From contig JABRVW010000012.1 in NCBI GenBank assembly GCA_039961715.1, positions 1 to 52,947 of the forward strand: a DNA stretch of 52,947 bases, written 5' to 3'. Of the stretch, positions 37,276 through 45,429 are shown in pieces. A model generated the notes under the pieces. The model saw nothing but the letters and a program-made list of their open reading frames with translations, had not been told where the DNA came from and did no database searches. Numbering within the stretch: position 1 is the stretch's first letter; each line of letters opens with the position of its first letter. The position numbers and the translations under genes are program-made. This DNA is from JACQPU01 sp039961715. GTDB lineage: Bacteria; Bacteroidota; Ignavibacteria; UBA10030.

Positions 37276-40044
37276 TCAACGGTCGCTCGTGCGGCGCCCG
37301 CGCTTGTGCGACCGGGAGGGCTTCCCGTTCGCGGTGAGCGCTGCGCGGGCTGCGGCAAGCCTGGCAATCGGCACGCGGAACGGCGAGCAGCTCACATAAT
37401 CCAGACCGATCTCATGGCAGAACGCAACGCTGGAGGGTTCGCCGCCGTGTTCGCCGCAGATACCCAGCTTGATCCCTGCGCGGGCTGAACGCCCTTTCTG
37501 GACTGCAATCTTCATCAGTTCGCCGACGCCCGGACGGTCGATCGCTTCGAAGGGATCGCGCGAATAGATCTCCATCTCCACATACGGCGCAAGAAAGCGT
37601 CCTGCGTCGTCGCGGCTCACTCCGAGCGTGGTCTGCGTGAGATCGTTGGTGCCGAAGCTGAAAAACTCCGCCACTCCCGCAATCTCGTCCGCCGTGAGAG
37701 CTCCGCGGGGAACTTCGATCATCGTCCCGACGAGATACCGGAACTTCACCCCTTTTTCTTTCATCACCGTTTCAGCCACACGCCGGACGATCGCCTCCTG
37801 ATGGCTCAATTCCTTGACATTGCCGACCAGCGGTATCATCACCTCCGGTTCAACCTCCGTTCCCTTCTTCTTCACGTTCGCCGCCGCTTCAAAAATCGCA
37901 CGCGCCTGCATTTCCGTGATCTCCGGAAAAACAATGCCCAGACGGCAGCCGCGGAACCCCAACATCGGATTGAACTCGTGGAGGGATTCCACGCGTTGAC
38001 GGACCTTCTCATAGGGAACACCCATGGCTGAGGCCAGCTCCCTCTGGGATTGTTCGTCGTGTGGCAGAAACTCGTGGAGCGGTGGGTCGATCGTGCGGAT
38101 CGTGACCGGACGGCCATCCATGGCCTCAAAAATGCCCTCAAAATCCTTCCTCTGGAGCGGAAGCAGTCGTGCGAGCGCCGCTTTGCGCTCATCCACCGTG
38201 TCGGCAAGAATCATTTCACGCATCGGCCCGATCTTCCCTTCCCCAAAGAACATATGCTCAGTTCGGCACAGGCCGATCCCCTCTGCGCCGAACGCGATTG
38301 CGTTCAGCGCCTGATCGGGCTGATCTGCATTCGTGCGGATCTTCAGCCTCCGGTACTTGTCCGCCCACTTCATGACCTTTGCGAATTCCTGATAGATTGG
38401 CGCGTTTTTCGGATCGAGGGATTTGTCGATCAACACCTGCTGGACCTCCGAGGGCCTGGTGTCCACCTTGCCCAGCAGGACTTCACCGGTCGTTCCGTCA
38501 ATCGAGATCCAGTCGCCTTCCCGGATGGTCTTTCCGTTTACGCGCATCGTGTGGCTCTGGTAGTCGATTTCAAGGGCACTGCAGCCTGCCACGCAAACCT
38601 TGCCCATTTGCCTCGCCACCAATGCGGCATGCGAGGTCATTCCGCCGCGCGCCGTCAAAATGCCGACTGCGGCATCCATCCCCTTGATATCCTCTGGCGA
38701 GGTTTCGATGCGTGTCAGGATCACGTTCTCGCCTCGTTTTGCCCATTCCTCTGCATCCGCCGCGTTAAACACAACCCGGCCCGACGCTGCGCCCGGTCCG
38801 GCGTTCAACCCCTTTGCAAGGAGTTGTCCGTTGGTGACGGCCTTGCTCTTTTGTCCGGCATCGAAGACAGGGCGCAAGAGCTGGTTCAGCTGATCCGGCT
38901 CAATCCGGCGGATTGCTTCCTTTTCGGGAATCAATCCTTCAAGGACCATGTCCACCGCGATCTTGATCGCAGCGAAGGCAGTCCGTTTCCCGACCCTGCA
39001 CTGGAGCATGTAGAGAGTACCCTGCTGGATGGTGAACTCGATATCCATCACATCTTTGTAATGCTTCTCGAGCCTGGACCGGATCGCGTCCAGTTGTTTG
39101 TAGATCCTGGGATCGTTCTTTGCCAGCTCGGCGATCGGCAGAGGCGTCCGGATGCCGGCCACCACATCCTCGCCCTGGGCATTCATGAGGAACTCGCCAT
39201 AGAACACGTTCTCGCCGGTGGCGGGATCGCGGGTAAACGCCACGCCTGTCCCCGAGTCTTCGCCCATGTTTCCGAAGACCATAGTCTGGACGTTGACGGC
39301 TGTTCCCCAGGTGCTCGGGATGTCGTACATCCGCCGGTAAGCGATCGCGCGCTCATTCATCCAGGAGCCGAACACCGCCCCAATGGCTCCCCAGAGCTGT
39401 TCCATCGGATCCTGCGGAAAATCCGCTCCCGCATGCTTCCTGATCGCCTGCTTGAACCGCTCCACAAGCTCCTTGAGGTCGTCGGCATCCAGTTCGGTAT
39501 CAAGGTGCACGCCTTTTTGTTTTTTCATCTCTTCGATGATCGCTTCGAACGGATCAATGTCATCCTTGTGGACCGGCTTTAGTCCCATCACAACATCCCC
39601 GTACATCTGAACAAACCTCCGGTAGCAGTCGTAGGCAAACCTCTCGTTGCCGGTCTTGGCGACCAGTCCCTTGATCGTGGTGTCATTGAGCCCGAGGTTG
39701 AGGATCGTATCCATCATTCCCGGCATGGACGCGCGCGCACCCGACCGCACTGAGACGAGGAGGGGATTATGCGGATCGCCGAACTTGGCGTTCATTGCCT
39801 TTTCGACTTTTGCGAGGGCTTTCCCCACCTCGACTTTCAGTGTGCGCGGGTAACTGCGGTTGTGCTGGTAGTAGTAGGTGCACACTTCGGTCGTAATCGT
39901 GAATCCCGGAGGCACAGGGAGCCCTATGTTGGTCATCTCTGCCAGATTTGCCCCCTTTCCCCCGAGCAATCCTTTCATTTCAGCCGTCCCCTCAGCCTTT
40001 CCCTTTCCGAAAAAATACACGTATTTCGTTTGTTTCTTAGCCAT
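37276..40044 (-). CDS. ppdK: Pyruvate, phosphate dikinase
   Basis: Interconverts pyruvate, ATP and phosphate with PEP, AMP and diphosphate. The 922-residue protein has the three parts: nucleotide-binding N-terminus (KGANLAEMTNIGLPVPPGFT), swivelling phosphohistidine domain (GGMTSHAALVARQMGKVCVAG) and PEP/pyruvate domain (FGTNDLTQTTLGVSRDDAG; CGEHGGEPSSV). It is longer than the usual 870-880 residues because of a basic, Ser/Arg/Lys-rich C-terminal tail (about 20 residues). Confidence 0.98.
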   Translation of the reverse strand: MAKKQTKYVYFFGKGKAEGTAEMKGLLGGKGANLAEMTNIGLPVPPGFTITTEVCTYYYQHNRSYPRTLKVEVGKALAKVEKAMNAKFGDPHNPLLVSVRSGARASMPGMMDTILNLGLNDTTIKGLVAKTGNERFAYDCYRRFVQMYGDVVMGLKPVHKDDIDPFEAIIEEMKKQKGVHLDTELDADDLKELVERFKQAIRKHAGADFPQDPMEQLWGAIGAVFGSWMNERAIAYRRMYDIPSTWGTAVNVQTMVFGNMGEDSGTGVAFTRDPATGENVFYGEFLMNAQGEDVVAGIRTPLPIAELAKNDPRIYKQLDAIRSRLEKHYKDVMDIEFTIQQGTLYMLQCRVGKRTAFAAIKIAVDMVLEGLIPEKEAIRRIEPDQLNQLLRPVFDAGQKSKAVTNGQLLAKGLNAGPGAASGRVVFNAADAEEWAKRGENVILTRIETSPEDIKGMDAAVGILTARGGMTSHAALVARQMGKVCVAGCSALEIDYQSHTMRVNGKTIREGDWISIDGTTGEVLLGKVDTRPSEVQQVLIDKSLDPKNAPIYQEFAKVMKWADKYRRLKIRTNADQPDQALNAIAFGAEGIGLCRTEHMFFGEGKIGPMREMILADTVDERKAALARLLPLQRKDFEGIFEAMDGRPVTIRTIDPPLHEFLPHDEQSQRELASAMGVPYEKVRQRVESLHEFNPMLGFRGCRLGIVFPEITEMQARAIFEAAANVKKKGTEVEPEVMIPLVGNVKELSHQEAIVRRVAETVMKEKGVKFRYLVGTMIEVPRGALTADEIAGVAEFFSFGTNDLTQTTLGVSRDDAGRFLAPYVEMEIYSRDPFEAIDRPGVGELMKIAVQKGRSARAGIKLGICGEHGGEPSSVAFCHEIGLDYVSCSPFRVPIARLAAARAALTANGKPSRSHKRGRRTSDR

Positions 40045-40074
40045 GGGAATACTCCGTTTTCCAGATTTTCGTTC

Positions 40075-40788
40075 TTACGTTGTCGTTTTGTCCTTCACTC
40101 CAACCCGGACTTCGCGGAGGAAATGTTCCGCGATAAAGCCCGAGCAGGGGTTGTCAAAATCCGCCATGCGTTCAGGGTGCCATTGAACGAGGAGGAGAAA
40201 AGGCATGCGATCCTTCATGACCCACTCCAATGCCTCGGTGACGCCGTCGTCCGACCGTGCGGAGACCATCAGCCCCTTCCCGACCTTTTCCACCGCCTGA
40301 TGATGGATCGAATTGACCCTCTTTGGTCCAGCCCCGGAGATCGCTTCGAGGAGGGATCCTGGCACCACTTCGAGAGGATGGCGGTGATCGATGCCATCGC
40401 GCTCAACATGATTTCTGAATCCCGCCGTGGGCAGATCAACGATGAGAGTACCGCCAAGGAATACATTCATGATCTGCATGCCGCGGCAGATGCCAAGCAC
40501 GGGAATCTCACGGTCAAGCGCCCGCTCAACGACCTCAAACTCGAAGGCATCGCGGTGTTCGTTGACCTCTTCCACCATTTCGATCTGGTCATCCTTCCCA
40601 TAGAGTCCCGGGTGGACATCGCCTCCACCTGTAAGAACGAGCCCGTCAATCTCCTGCATGCGGTCAAGGTTCTTCAGATGATAGGAGAGTTTGACAAACT
40701 CGACGGACGGATCCACGCGATGTATCCACTTGAGGTAGTTGTCAAAAACAGGCTTCGGCCGAAGGTTGTCAGTTATTCCAAGCAGCAT
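40075..40788 (-). CDS. Class I glutamine amidotransferase-like hydrolase (peptidase C26, PuuD-like)
   Basis: Predicted gamma-glutamyl hydrolase of 237 residues. The triad is complete: C101 in LGICRGMQ, H204 and E206 in VQWHPER. The GLVLTGGGDVHP block and the SIHHQAV segment fit the C26 group (gamma-Glu-GABA hydrolase type). It would cleave gamma-glutamyl amides. It lies 18 bp after the YbdK-type ligase gene, whose family forms such bonds; the pair may share one substrate. Confidence 0.85.
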   Translation of the reverse strand: MLLGITDNLRPKPVFDNYLKWIHRVDPSVEFVKLSYHLKNLDRMQEIDGLVLTGGGDVHPGLYGKDDQIEMVEEVNEHRDAFEFEVVERALDREIPVLGICRGMQIMNVFLGGTLIVDLPTAGFRNHVERDGIDHRHPLEVVPGSLLEAISGAGPKRVNSIHHQAVEKVGKGLMVSARSDDGVTEALEWVMKDRMPFLLLVQWHPERMADFDNPCSGFIAEHFLREVRVGVKDKTTT

Positions 40789-40806
40789 GGTTGACCTGTA
40801 TTCTCC

Positions 40807-41937
40807 CTAGTCCCAAAACAACGGTTCCCGTCTCTTGAAGTCCTGGAGGATGGCTTCTGTGACCGCCAGAAAGGTCCCCTCTTTCTCAAAAACGCGCAAC
40901 TGGCGCTGGTATCCAAGCCCATGGTGAATCATTCTCTTGACGTCGGTCAGTTCCTCTTCCGATCCCAGCAGCGCGGCGTACGGCATCAACCGCTCAACAA
41001 GAGATTCAAGCTCATTCCTCAACAAGCTGGTGTGCCCCCTTGCATCGAGAATCACCTCGGCTTCCAGACCGAACCGTGACGCTTTCCATTTGTTCTCGCG
41101 AAGAATCCAGTAAGCCGGTGGCGAGAACCGTTCGCCATTGCGGTGACGTTCATTGAGCCACGCATACAGACACTGCACAAAGGCAACCAACGCCACCGTT
41201 TCGCGCATGGTCTGCAGGCCGTCACAGACGCGAATCTCCACCGTGCCGTATTCGGGGTGCGGCCGGATGTCCCACCAGATATCCTTGATCGATGAAATGG
41301 ATTTCGAGGCGATCATGGAATCATAGAAGAAGACGAACTCCTCCCATGTCTGAAACGTGCAGGGGTGGCCGCCTGTCGGTAGGGCCTCGAAGATCGTAAC
41401 CCGGCTTGACGCAAGGCCGGTTTCCTTGCCCTGCCAGAAGGGCGAACTTGCCGAGAGAGCAAGCAGGTGCGGAAGGTAATGCATCATGGCGTTGTTCATG
41501 GCCATGGCGTGATGCGCATCCAGCATTCCAACGTGCACGTGGAGTCCGAAGATCATCAGCCGGCGCGCCATCCATCGGTTCCGGTCGATCAAATACTTGT
41601 ACCGTTCGGCCGGATACGGAATGCGGTCGGAGTACCTGGCGAACGGATGCGAGCCCGAAGAAGCAAACTCAACACCCATCTCCTTCCCAATCGTCTCAAG
41701 CAGGACGATCTGTTCCTCGAGGTCCCGCCTGACCTCCTTGACCGTTTTGCAGATGCCTGTATTGATCTCGATCATGCTTTGGATGAGCTCGGGCTTGATG
41801 TTCTTGTGCTCGCCTCCAAGCTTCTCAAAGATCTTCGGGGAAACCGGTGCGAGATCCTTGGTTTTGGAATCCAGGATCTGGAGCTCAACCTCCACACCCA
41901 TGGTCATCGCTTCAGATGGATGAAACTCTAGCGGCAC
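40807..41937 (-). CDS. YbdK-type carboxylate-amine ligase (glutamate-cysteine ligase family 2)
   Basis: ATP-dependent ligase of 376 residues, of the GCS2/YbdK group that makes gamma-glutamyl-amine bonds. Seen: MTMGVEVELQILD at the N-terminus, SGSHPFA, FGLHVHVGM, MHYLPHLLALSASSPFWQG and DIRPHPEYGTVEIRVCD. The start is GTG 41937, whose first residues (PLEFHPSEAMTMGVE) match the usual family N-terminus; ATG 41907 is the alternative. It overlaps lpxK by 26 bp. The real amine substrate is unknown. Confidence 0.88.
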   Translation of the reverse strand: MPLEFHPSEAMTMGVEVELQILDSKTKDLAPVSPKIFEKLGGEHKNIKPELIQSMIEINTGICKTVKEVRRDLEEQIVLLETIGKEMGVEFASSGSHPFARYSDRIPYPAERYKYLIDRNRWMARRLMIFGLHVHVGMLDAHHAMAMNNAMMHYLPHLLALSASSPFWQGKETGLASSRVTIFEALPTGGHPCTFQTWEEFVFFYDSMIASKSISSIKDIWWDIRPHPEYGTVEIRVCDGLQTMRETVALVAFVQCLYAWLNERHRNGERFSPPAYWILRENKWKASRFGLEAEVILDARGHTSLLRNELESLVERLMPYAALLGSEEELTDVKRMIHHGLGYQRQLRVFEKEGTFLAVTEAILQDFKRREPLFWD

Positions 41938-42973
41938 GTGCTTGCTCCAGAAGTTGATTCAAAATCTCTTCCCCGCGATCGATCGCAACGGAAACCTCAA
42001 GGACCAGAACGGGGACATCCCGGTCAAGTTCCCGGAGGCCTTCCACGGATGCGAGCCGGACGGCATCCTTACGCGTGGTTACCAGCCATTGGGCCCCAGC
42101 GTCCCGCGCAGTCGAATGCAGGCCGCGAAGATCGTCCGGACGGTACCAATGGTGATCCGGGAACACCGTGTGCCTCACGACCTCAATGCCAAACCCGCGG
42201 AGGGTCTGTTCAAAACTTTCCGGTCGCGCAATGCCGGAAACGGCGACGCATGGCACACCCAGGTCCTCCCTGCGAACCTGCTCTCCGGTCAGCAGTCTCA
42301 CCAGACGGCCGGGGCGAAGGAAAAACCCGATCACAGGCTTCCCCGTGATTCTGCCGATTGCCGCCGCGGCGGCTTCAAACTCCGTGTCATTCTTCGCTCC
42401 CGAAACCGCAATACAATCCGCGCGACTGAGACCTGTGAGCGATTCACGCAGATATCCCGCCGGAAGCACACGAGGATTGCCAAGGACGTCGTCAGGCCGA
42501 ACCAGGACAAGGTCAATTGTTCGATCCAGCCATCGATGCTGAAACCCGTCGTCCAGGATGATTGCTTCGGGGCCCAACTCCCGCACAAGCCGTGTTGCGC
42601 CGCGGACGCGGTTTTCATCAACGGCAACGATGACATCCTTCAGGTTTTCCGCCAACAACGCCGCTTCATCACCGGCGGCCTGCAGTTCCGCACACACTTG
42701 GCGCCCGTTGCTGACCACCCGGTACCCTGAAGAGAGCCTTCCATATCCCCTGCTCAGAACCGCGACGCGCAACCCCCGTTCCTTCAGCGAAGTCGCTATG
42801 AATTCCGTCATGGGCGTTTTGCCCGTGCCCCCGGCGCTGATATTCCCAACCGAGATCACCGGAACATCAACCCGGCGGGATCGGAGGACGCCGCGGTCAA
42901 ACATCAGATTGCGCACAGACATTCCAAAACCGTACACCCACGACAACGGAAGCAGAACAGGTGAGGGCTTCAC
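41912..42973 (-). CDS. lpxK: Tetraacyldisaccharide 4'-kinase LpxK
   Basis: Phosphorylates the disaccharide precursor at the 4' position in lipid A synthesis. The 353-residue membrane-associated protein has VPVISVGNISAGGTGKTPM (P-loop), VAVLSRGYGR and AIILDDGFQHRWLDR. The start is GTG 42973, 3 nt after the lpxB stop, so the two lipid A steps are coupled. Its end overlaps the YbdK-type gene. Confidence 0.95.
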   Translation of the reverse strand: MKPSPVLLPLSWVYGFGMSVRNLMFDRGVLRSRRVDVPVISVGNISAGGTGKTPMTEFIATSLKERGLRVAVLSRGYGRLSSGYRVVSNGRQVCAELQAAGDEAALLAENLKDVIVAVDENRVRGATRLVRELGPEAIILDDGFQHRWLDRTIDLVLVRPDDVLGNPRVLPAGYLRESLTGLSRADCIAVSGAKNDTEFEAAAAAIGRITGKPVIGFFLRPGRLVRLLTGEQVRREDLGVPCVAVSGIARPESFEQTLRGFGIEVVRHTVFPDHHWYRPDDLRGLHSTARDAGAQWLVTTRKDAVRLASVEGLRELDRDVPVLVLEVSVAIDRGEEILNQLLEQARAARVSSI

Positions 42974-42976
42974 CGG

Positions 42977-44098
42977 TCACCCTGTCTGGAGAATGTGCGC
43001 GGCTGCCCGTGCCGATGCACCCTCGGTTCCAAGCTGTTTGCGCAACGCCGCGAGGGCTTTCTTCATGTCACCCAGTTTCCCGGGATCACCGAGGATATCA
43101 AGCATTGTCCGCGCGAGGGCCGGGGCCGTTGCACGGTGCTGAATAAGCTCCGGCACGATCTTCCTGCCGGCAACGATGTTCACCAACCCGATGGCCTTGA
43201 TGCGGACGAGCAGGCGGCCGATCAGGTAGGTGAGCCACGAGGTCTTGTAGACGACGATCATCGGCGTTCCGAAGCATGCAGTTTCAAGTGTTGCCGTGCC
43301 AGAGGTGACCAGGGCGAACGTCGAGTGTGCCATGACGTCGTACGTGGCTCCCTTGACCAGATGAATGCCGTCCATTCGATGCATCGTGCGAAAATACTCT
43401 TCATCGAGCGTGGGTGCCACGGCAACCACGATTTCCATTTCGCGTTCCCTCCCTGCCAACCGCGCGGCCTGGAGCATCACCGGAAGAATCCGTTCCACCT
43501 CCTGGCGGCGGCTTCCCGGAATAAGCCCAAGGATCTCGCGGGACGGGTCGATTCCGTAGCGTTTGCAGAAGTGCTTGCGTTCAAGCCCCGGCTCAAGCAC
43601 CTCCAGAAGCGGATGACCCACGAATTCCACGGGCACACCCTCCCGTTCGTACAACTCCCGCTCGAACGGAAAAACGACCAGCATCTTGTCCACAAGCTTC
43701 TTGATCGTTTGGATGCGCGATGCATGCCATGCCCAAACCTGCGGGCTGATGTAATAGACGACCTTCATTCCGTACCGACGGACTCTCCTTGCGAATCTGA
43801 GGTTGAATCCCGGGTAGTCGATCAGCACGAGCACGTCGGGCTTCTTAAATTTCACGATCTGCTCGAGCGTATGTTCCATCACCTTGATGAACGGAAGATG
43901 CTTGATCACTTCCATGAATCCCATGAAGCCGAGTTCGCGGACGTGATACACAAGGGTCATGCCCTCCCGTTTCATTCTGTCTCCACCCACTCCGAACACG
44001 TCAAGGGAGGGATTTTCCTTCTTCAGTTCCCTCACGAGTCCCGAGCCGTGCAGGTCCCCTGAAGCTTCGCCGGCGATGATCATCACGCGCTGAACCAT
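42977..44098 (-). CDS. lpxB: Lipid-A-disaccharide synthase LpxB
   Basis: Condenses UDP-2,3-diacylglucosamine with lipid X to give the lipid A disaccharide. The 373-residue protein shows IIAGEASGDLHGSGLVRELK, a VLIDYPGFNLRFA block, YYISPQVWAWHASRI, and the C-terminal TSGTATLETACFGTPMIVVYK acceptor region. Followed 3 nt later by lpxK, which acts on its product. Confidence 0.97.
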   Translation of the reverse strand: MVQRVMIIAGEASGDLHGSGLVRELKKENPSLDVFGVGGDRMKREGMTLVYHVRELGFMGFMEVIKHLPFIKVMEHTLEQIVKFKKPDVLVLIDYPGFNLRFARRVRRYGMKVVYYISPQVWAWHASRIQTIKKLVDKMLVVFPFERELYEREGVPVEFVGHPLLEVLEPGLERKHFCKRYGIDPSREILGLIPGSRRQEVERILPVMLQAARLAGREREMEIVVAVAPTLDEEYFRTMHRMDGIHLVKGATYDVMAHSTFALVTSGTATLETACFGTPMIVVYKTSWLTYLIGRLLVRIKAIGLVNIVAGRKIVPELIQHRATAPALARTMLDILGDPGKLGDMKKALAALRKQLGTEGASARAAAHILQTG

Positions 44099-44101
44099 GG
44101 C

Positions 44102-44680
44102 TCAGCTCCACACCCATCGTGCAACAACCAGAAGCCCGACCAGCACGATGGCCTGGAGCGTCCTGCGCTCCGACCGCCTTGCCCCGGCCCAGTCCGGCCG
44201 CTGGCTCTCGCGGCTCACCGGGGCCGCGTGCAGGAGCGGAATGAACCTCGGCACTGCGGCCCGGTAGTCCTCATAGGGTTGGCCAAATTCCTTCGAGAGG
44301 AATTCCTCCTCGAGAGACACGATCGAAGCGTACTGCAAGGCAAAAAAGAGGATCGTCGCGAGGAGGGTCCAGGGGACCAGGGCGTTGGACATCACGGCGA
44401 CTCCCGCATAGAGCAGCATGTTGCCCACGTACAGGGGGTTGCGTGTGTGTGCAAACGGCCCGGACGTCACCAGCTCGGGCGCTCCCACGCTTCCCGTCAC
44501 TCTCGTCAGAGGTCCCGCATACGCGACGCCCCAGAAGCGAAGGGCTTCTCCCGCCAGAGCCAGGATGACTCCCCCCACCAGCGATGCCGCCGTCGGTTCT
44601 GCAAACGCGATCATCACAACGAGGAACGGAATCGGCGTGTAGCTTCGTTTGTGAAAGAACACCTGACGGATGTCGCTCAT
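44102..44680 (-). CDS. Isoprenylcysteine methyltransferase/PEMT-like membrane methyltransferase
   Basis: Membrane protein of 192 residues with about four helices. The C-terminal half has GPFAHTRNPLYVGNMLLYAG and EEEFLSKEFGQPYEDYRAAVPRFIP, the SAM-binding pattern of ICMT/PEMT-type methyltransferases. Bacterial members methylate lipids or other small substrates; the true substrate is unknown. I chose ATG 44680, 4 nt after the stop of the phosphatase gene, rather than 44782, which lies inside that gene. It stands 3 nt before lpxB. Confidence 0.8.
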   Translation of the reverse strand: MSDIRQVFFHKRSYTPIPFLVVMIAFAEPTAASLVGGVILALAGEALRFWGVAYAGPLTRVTGSVGAPELVTSGPFAHTRNPLYVGNMLLYAGVAVMSNALVPWTLLATILFFALQYASIVSLEEEFLSKEFGQPYEDYRAAVPRFIPLLHAAPVSRESQRPDWAGARRSERRTLQAIVLVGLLVVARWVWS

Positions 44681-44684
44681 TTCT

Positions 44685-45392
44685 TCACTCGGCAACGAAG
44701 AGAGCCCGCCGTGCCATGACGGCTTCCCGGCGACGTTTGACATGGCCCGCGTCGAGAAGGCCTTCGAGGCGGGACCGGACATCGTCCAGCGTGGAATATT
44801 CGAAGTAAGAAATATTTTGCTCCTGACAATACTTGATCAAGCTCTTCTTTGCGAAAACCACATCAGCATAACGAACGGGGCAGCGGTCGGAAATCCCGTC
44901 CCCCACGTAGACCACAACATCATCGTCGCCCGACTGTGATGCGAGGTGGTTGCGCTTGCAGTTGCCGCAGAATTCGCAGTGTTCGTCCCGGTACGGAAAT
45001 TCGACAGCCAGCCCACCGCCGTCCGGAAAGACCGCCTTATTGGCAAAGTACGGGATATCGCCAAATCCATGACGTTCGAGGATCCGCCCGACATAGAAAT
45101 CCAGCCCATCGCTCAGTACGACGAGTGGAACCTGACGATCCCTGCAAAGATTCACCAGCGAAGGAAAACCGGAATCCAGGTCAACCTTGTCCACAAACCG
45201 TTCCAACGCTTGACGGCTCACGCCCCCCAGCAATTCGCACTGGCGACGCAGGCTTTCCCGCGCCGTGATTCTTCCATCCAGATACTCCCGTACAATTCTT
45301 GTGGCGTGGCTTCCGGCGAACGCACGAAAAAGCGAACTGCCGACGTCGACAGCGGCAAGGGTTCCATCAAAATCGCAAAAGATGCGGACCAT
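44685..45392 (-). CDS. HAD-superfamily phosphatase, MtnX-like
   Basis: Cytosolic phosphatase of 235 residues. HAD motifs: DFDGTL (D7, D9), the VLSDGLDFYV block with motif II serine, and VYVGDGISDRCP. An inserted CEFCGNCKRNHL segment resembles the CxxCGCCK insert of MtnX (2-hydroxy-3-keto-5-methylthiopentenyl-1-phosphate phosphatase, methionine salvage). Whether it acts in methionine salvage is not shown; no other salvage gene is near. It lies 37 bp after smc. Confidence 0.8.
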   Translation of the reverse strand: MVRIFCDFDGTLAAVDVGSSLFRAFAGSHATRIVREYLDGRITARESLRRQCELLGGVSRQALERFVDKVDLDSGFPSLVNLCRDRQVPLVVLSDGLDFYVGRILERHGFGDIPYFANKAVFPDGGGLAVEFPYRDEHCEFCGNCKRNHLASQSGDDDVVVYVGDGISDRCPVRYADVVFAKKSLIKYCQEQNISYFEYSTLDDVRSRLEGLLDAGHVKRRREAVMARRALFVAE

Positions 45393-45429
45393 GGAATGGC
45401 ATCTCCCTTTGGCAGGCCGTCCGCACGGG

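Noticed and set aside
38050..39582. Open frame of 510 codons opposite ppdK
   Set aside because: Antisense shadow of ppdK with skewed His/Arg composition and no signal or domain.
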